Origin: Propionibacteriaceae bacterium
GTDB lineage: Bacteria; Actinomycetota; Actinomycetes; Propionibacteriales; Propionibacteriaceae
Direction: 5' to 3'
Length of the DNA stretch: 5,606 nucleotides
NCBI GenBank assembly: GCA_030538175.1
Contig: JAUNUL010000200.1
Location: 1 to 5,606 of the forward strand
Shown: one piece after another, positions 4,349-5,606 of the stretch
How positions within the stretch are numbered: the first letter of the stretch is position 1
Layout of the letters: every line of letters starts with the position of its first letter
The notes under the pieces: generated by a model
Told to the model about the DNA's origin: nothing
Seen by the model: the letters and a program-made list of their open reading frames with translations, nothing else
Databases searched by the model: none
Made by a program: the position numbers and the translations under genes

Positions 4349-5606
4349 ATGCGTACTGTGCGCACCCGTCCTTCCATCCTGCATCTGGATCTGGACGCAT
4401 TCTTCGCAGCGGTCGAACAGCGCGACAAGCCATCGTTGCGTGGAAAGCCTGTCATCGTGGGCGGGATCGGTCAGCGCGGGGTCGTCGCCACGGCCTCCTA
4501 TGAGGCGCGGGTGTTCGGCGTACGCTCCGCGATGCCCACCCATGAAGCGCGCCGACGCTGCCCCCATGCGGCATTCCTCGCCGCCCGCTTCGGGGCCTAT
4601 CGCGCGGCGAGCGAGCAGGTGATGGCAGCACTCCGCTCCCTCTCGCCCCTGGTTGAGCCGCTGTCCCTGGACGAGGCGTTCGTGGACCTCGCCGCCAGCC
4701 CGCACGACCTGGATTTCAGTACGCCAGCGCTGACGACCCTCGTCACCGAACTGAAAGCCGAGGTCGGCCGGCGCACTGGTGGCCTCACCGCGTCGGTCGG
4801 GATCGGCTCCTCGAAGTTCATGGCGAAGCTCGCCACCGAGCTCGACAAGCCGGACGGACTGCGCATCGTTGACCCGGGCAGCGAGGTCGCGCTCATCGCG
4901 CCCCTCTCGGTCCGGGTCATCCCCGGGGTTGGGCCCGCGACCGGGGAGCGGCTGGCGAAGCTGGGCGTACGCACGGTCGCCGACCTGCAGGCACTCAAGC
5001 AGGCTGAGCTGATCCGCGAGCTCGGGAAGGCCGCCGGGAGCACGTTGCACGAGCTGGCGTACGCCCGGGATGACCGACCGGTGATCGCCGAGCGAGAGGC
5101 CAAATCGATCTCGGTCGAGGACACGTTCGAACACGACGAACGGGACCCGCACGTCCTGGCAGCGCTGTTGGACCGCGACGCCGCACAGGTCGCAGCGCGG
5201 GTGCAGGCGGGTGGGCTGTTCGCGCGCACCGTGACGATCAAAGTACGCCGACCGGACTTCACCACCTGGACCCGCTCACGCACCCTCGACGGCGCGACGG
5301 ATCACGCCGCGGTCATCGCACGAGTGGCCAAGGACCTGCTGACCGGGCTCGATGTGCGAGAGGGGGTACGCCTCATCGGCGTCGGCGTCGCGGGACTGAC
5401 CCGGGTTGCCCAGGAGGAACTCTTTCCGGCCACCGACCCGCCACCCGACGACCCGGGTTCGATCGACACCCCACCGACGGCCGGCGCAGCCGGTCCGGCA
5501 CCCGCCCGCAATGCAGCGACGACCTGGCTGCCCGGAGCAGACGTGACCCATGACGACCACGGAGACGGGTGGGTATGGGGTGCCGGCCTGGGTCGGGTCA
5601 CCGTGC
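4349..5606 (+). CDS. dinB: DNA polymerase IV (Y-family translesion polymerase DinB), C-terminus off window
   Basis: Error-prone Y-family polymerase that copies past lesions, recruited by the sliding clamp; 419 residues are visible with no stop. Catalytic metal ligands are Asp14 (LDLDAFFAAVEQ, 13-24) and Asp108-Glu109 (SLDEAFVDL). Phe19 aligns with the steric gate that excludes ribonucleotides. YEARVFGVRSAMP (51-63) and ASVGIGSSKFMAKLATELDKPDG (148-170) are finger and palm signatures. IPGVGPATGERLAKLG (191-206) is the helix-hairpin-helix of the thumb. The little-finger domain covers about 250-350. QEELF at 355-359 looks like the clamp-binding motif. After a Pro/Ala/Gly linker, a C-terminal extension follows (WLPGADVTHDDHG, then GWVWGAGLGRVTV); I know it from actinobacterial DinB proteins but cannot assign a function. 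The ATG at 4349 has only a weak AGG ribosome site; GTG at 4358 is an alternative. All residues needed for activity appear present. Confidence 0.96.
   Translation, partial: MRTVRTRPSILHLDLDAFFAAVEQRDKPSLRGKPVIVGGIGQRGVVATASYEARVFGVRSAMPTHEARRRCPHAAFLAARFGAYRAASEQVMAALRSLSPLVEPLSLDEAFVDLAASPHDLDFSTPALTTLVTELKAEVGRRTGGLTASVGIGSSKFMAKLATELDKPDGLRIVDPGSEVALIAPLSVRVIPGVGPATGERLAKLGVRTVADLQALKQAELIRELGKAAGSTLHELAYARDDRPVIAEREAKSISVEDTFEHDERDPHVLAALLDRDAAQVAARVQAGGLFARTVTIKVRRPDFTTWTRSRTLDGATDHAAVIARVAKDLLTGLDVREGVRLIGVGVAGLTRVAQEELFPATDPPPDDPGSIDTPPTAGAAGPAPARNAATTWLPGADVTHDDHGDGWVWGAGLGRVTV

Noticed and set aside
4313..5152. Minus-strand open frames inside dinB (also 4597-5283)
   Set aside because: dinB on the plus strand carries all Y-family motifs; the antisense frames are Arg/Ser/Ala-rich with no recognisable domain.
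1..5606. CRISPR array, tRNA/rRNA, insertion sequence or prophage features
   Set aside because: No spaced direct repeats, no cloverleaf or rRNA blocks, no transposase or integrase motifs, and no terminal inverted repeats were seen on either strand.

Overview
The window is GC-rich double-stranded DNA with compact gene spacing, GTG starts and 4-base start/stop overlaps. This points to a high-GC Gram-positive bacterium (Actinomycetota). The MenB protein resembles the mycobacterial/actinobacterial enzyme closely, and the DNA polymerase IV carries the C-terminal extension I associate with actinobacterial DinB. I cannot place the genus from sequence alone.

Layout: five genes lie on the minus strand, followed by a divergent sixth gene on the plus strand. 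Reading minus-strand transcription from right to left: a secreted right-handed beta-helix protein (3423-4244); menB, the naphthoate synthase of menaquinone biosynthesis (2471-3388); a vapBC toxin-antitoxin pair (1779-2431); a GC-rich hairpin; then an FMN riboswitch (1563-1700). Its leader feeds a two-gene ABC-transporter operon: permease (461-1429) and NMT1/THI5-like substrate-binding lipoprotein (1-464, cut by the window edge). On the plus strand, dinB (DNA polymerase IV) starts at 4349 and runs off the right edge.

The most informative region is the riboswitch plus transporter. The proteins alone would be labelled 'nitrate/sulfonate/thiamine-precursor type ABC transporter'. The FMN aptamer upstream makes a riboflavin (flavin) uptake system of the RibXY type much more likely. 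The leader also shows complementarities that give a concrete two-state model. One segment can pair either with the P2/P3 5' strand of the aptamer (ligand-free) or with the ribosome binding site of the permease gene (FMN-bound).

A second regulatory structure is a 31-bp imperfect palindrome covering the vapB ribosome binding site and start codon. It could act as a VapBC operator in DNA and as a start-hiding hairpin in read-through mRNA from menB.

The remaining genes look ordinary for the group. No insertion sequence, tRNA, rRNA, CRISPR array or prophage signature is visible. I see no evidence of a large undescribed multi-gene system here.
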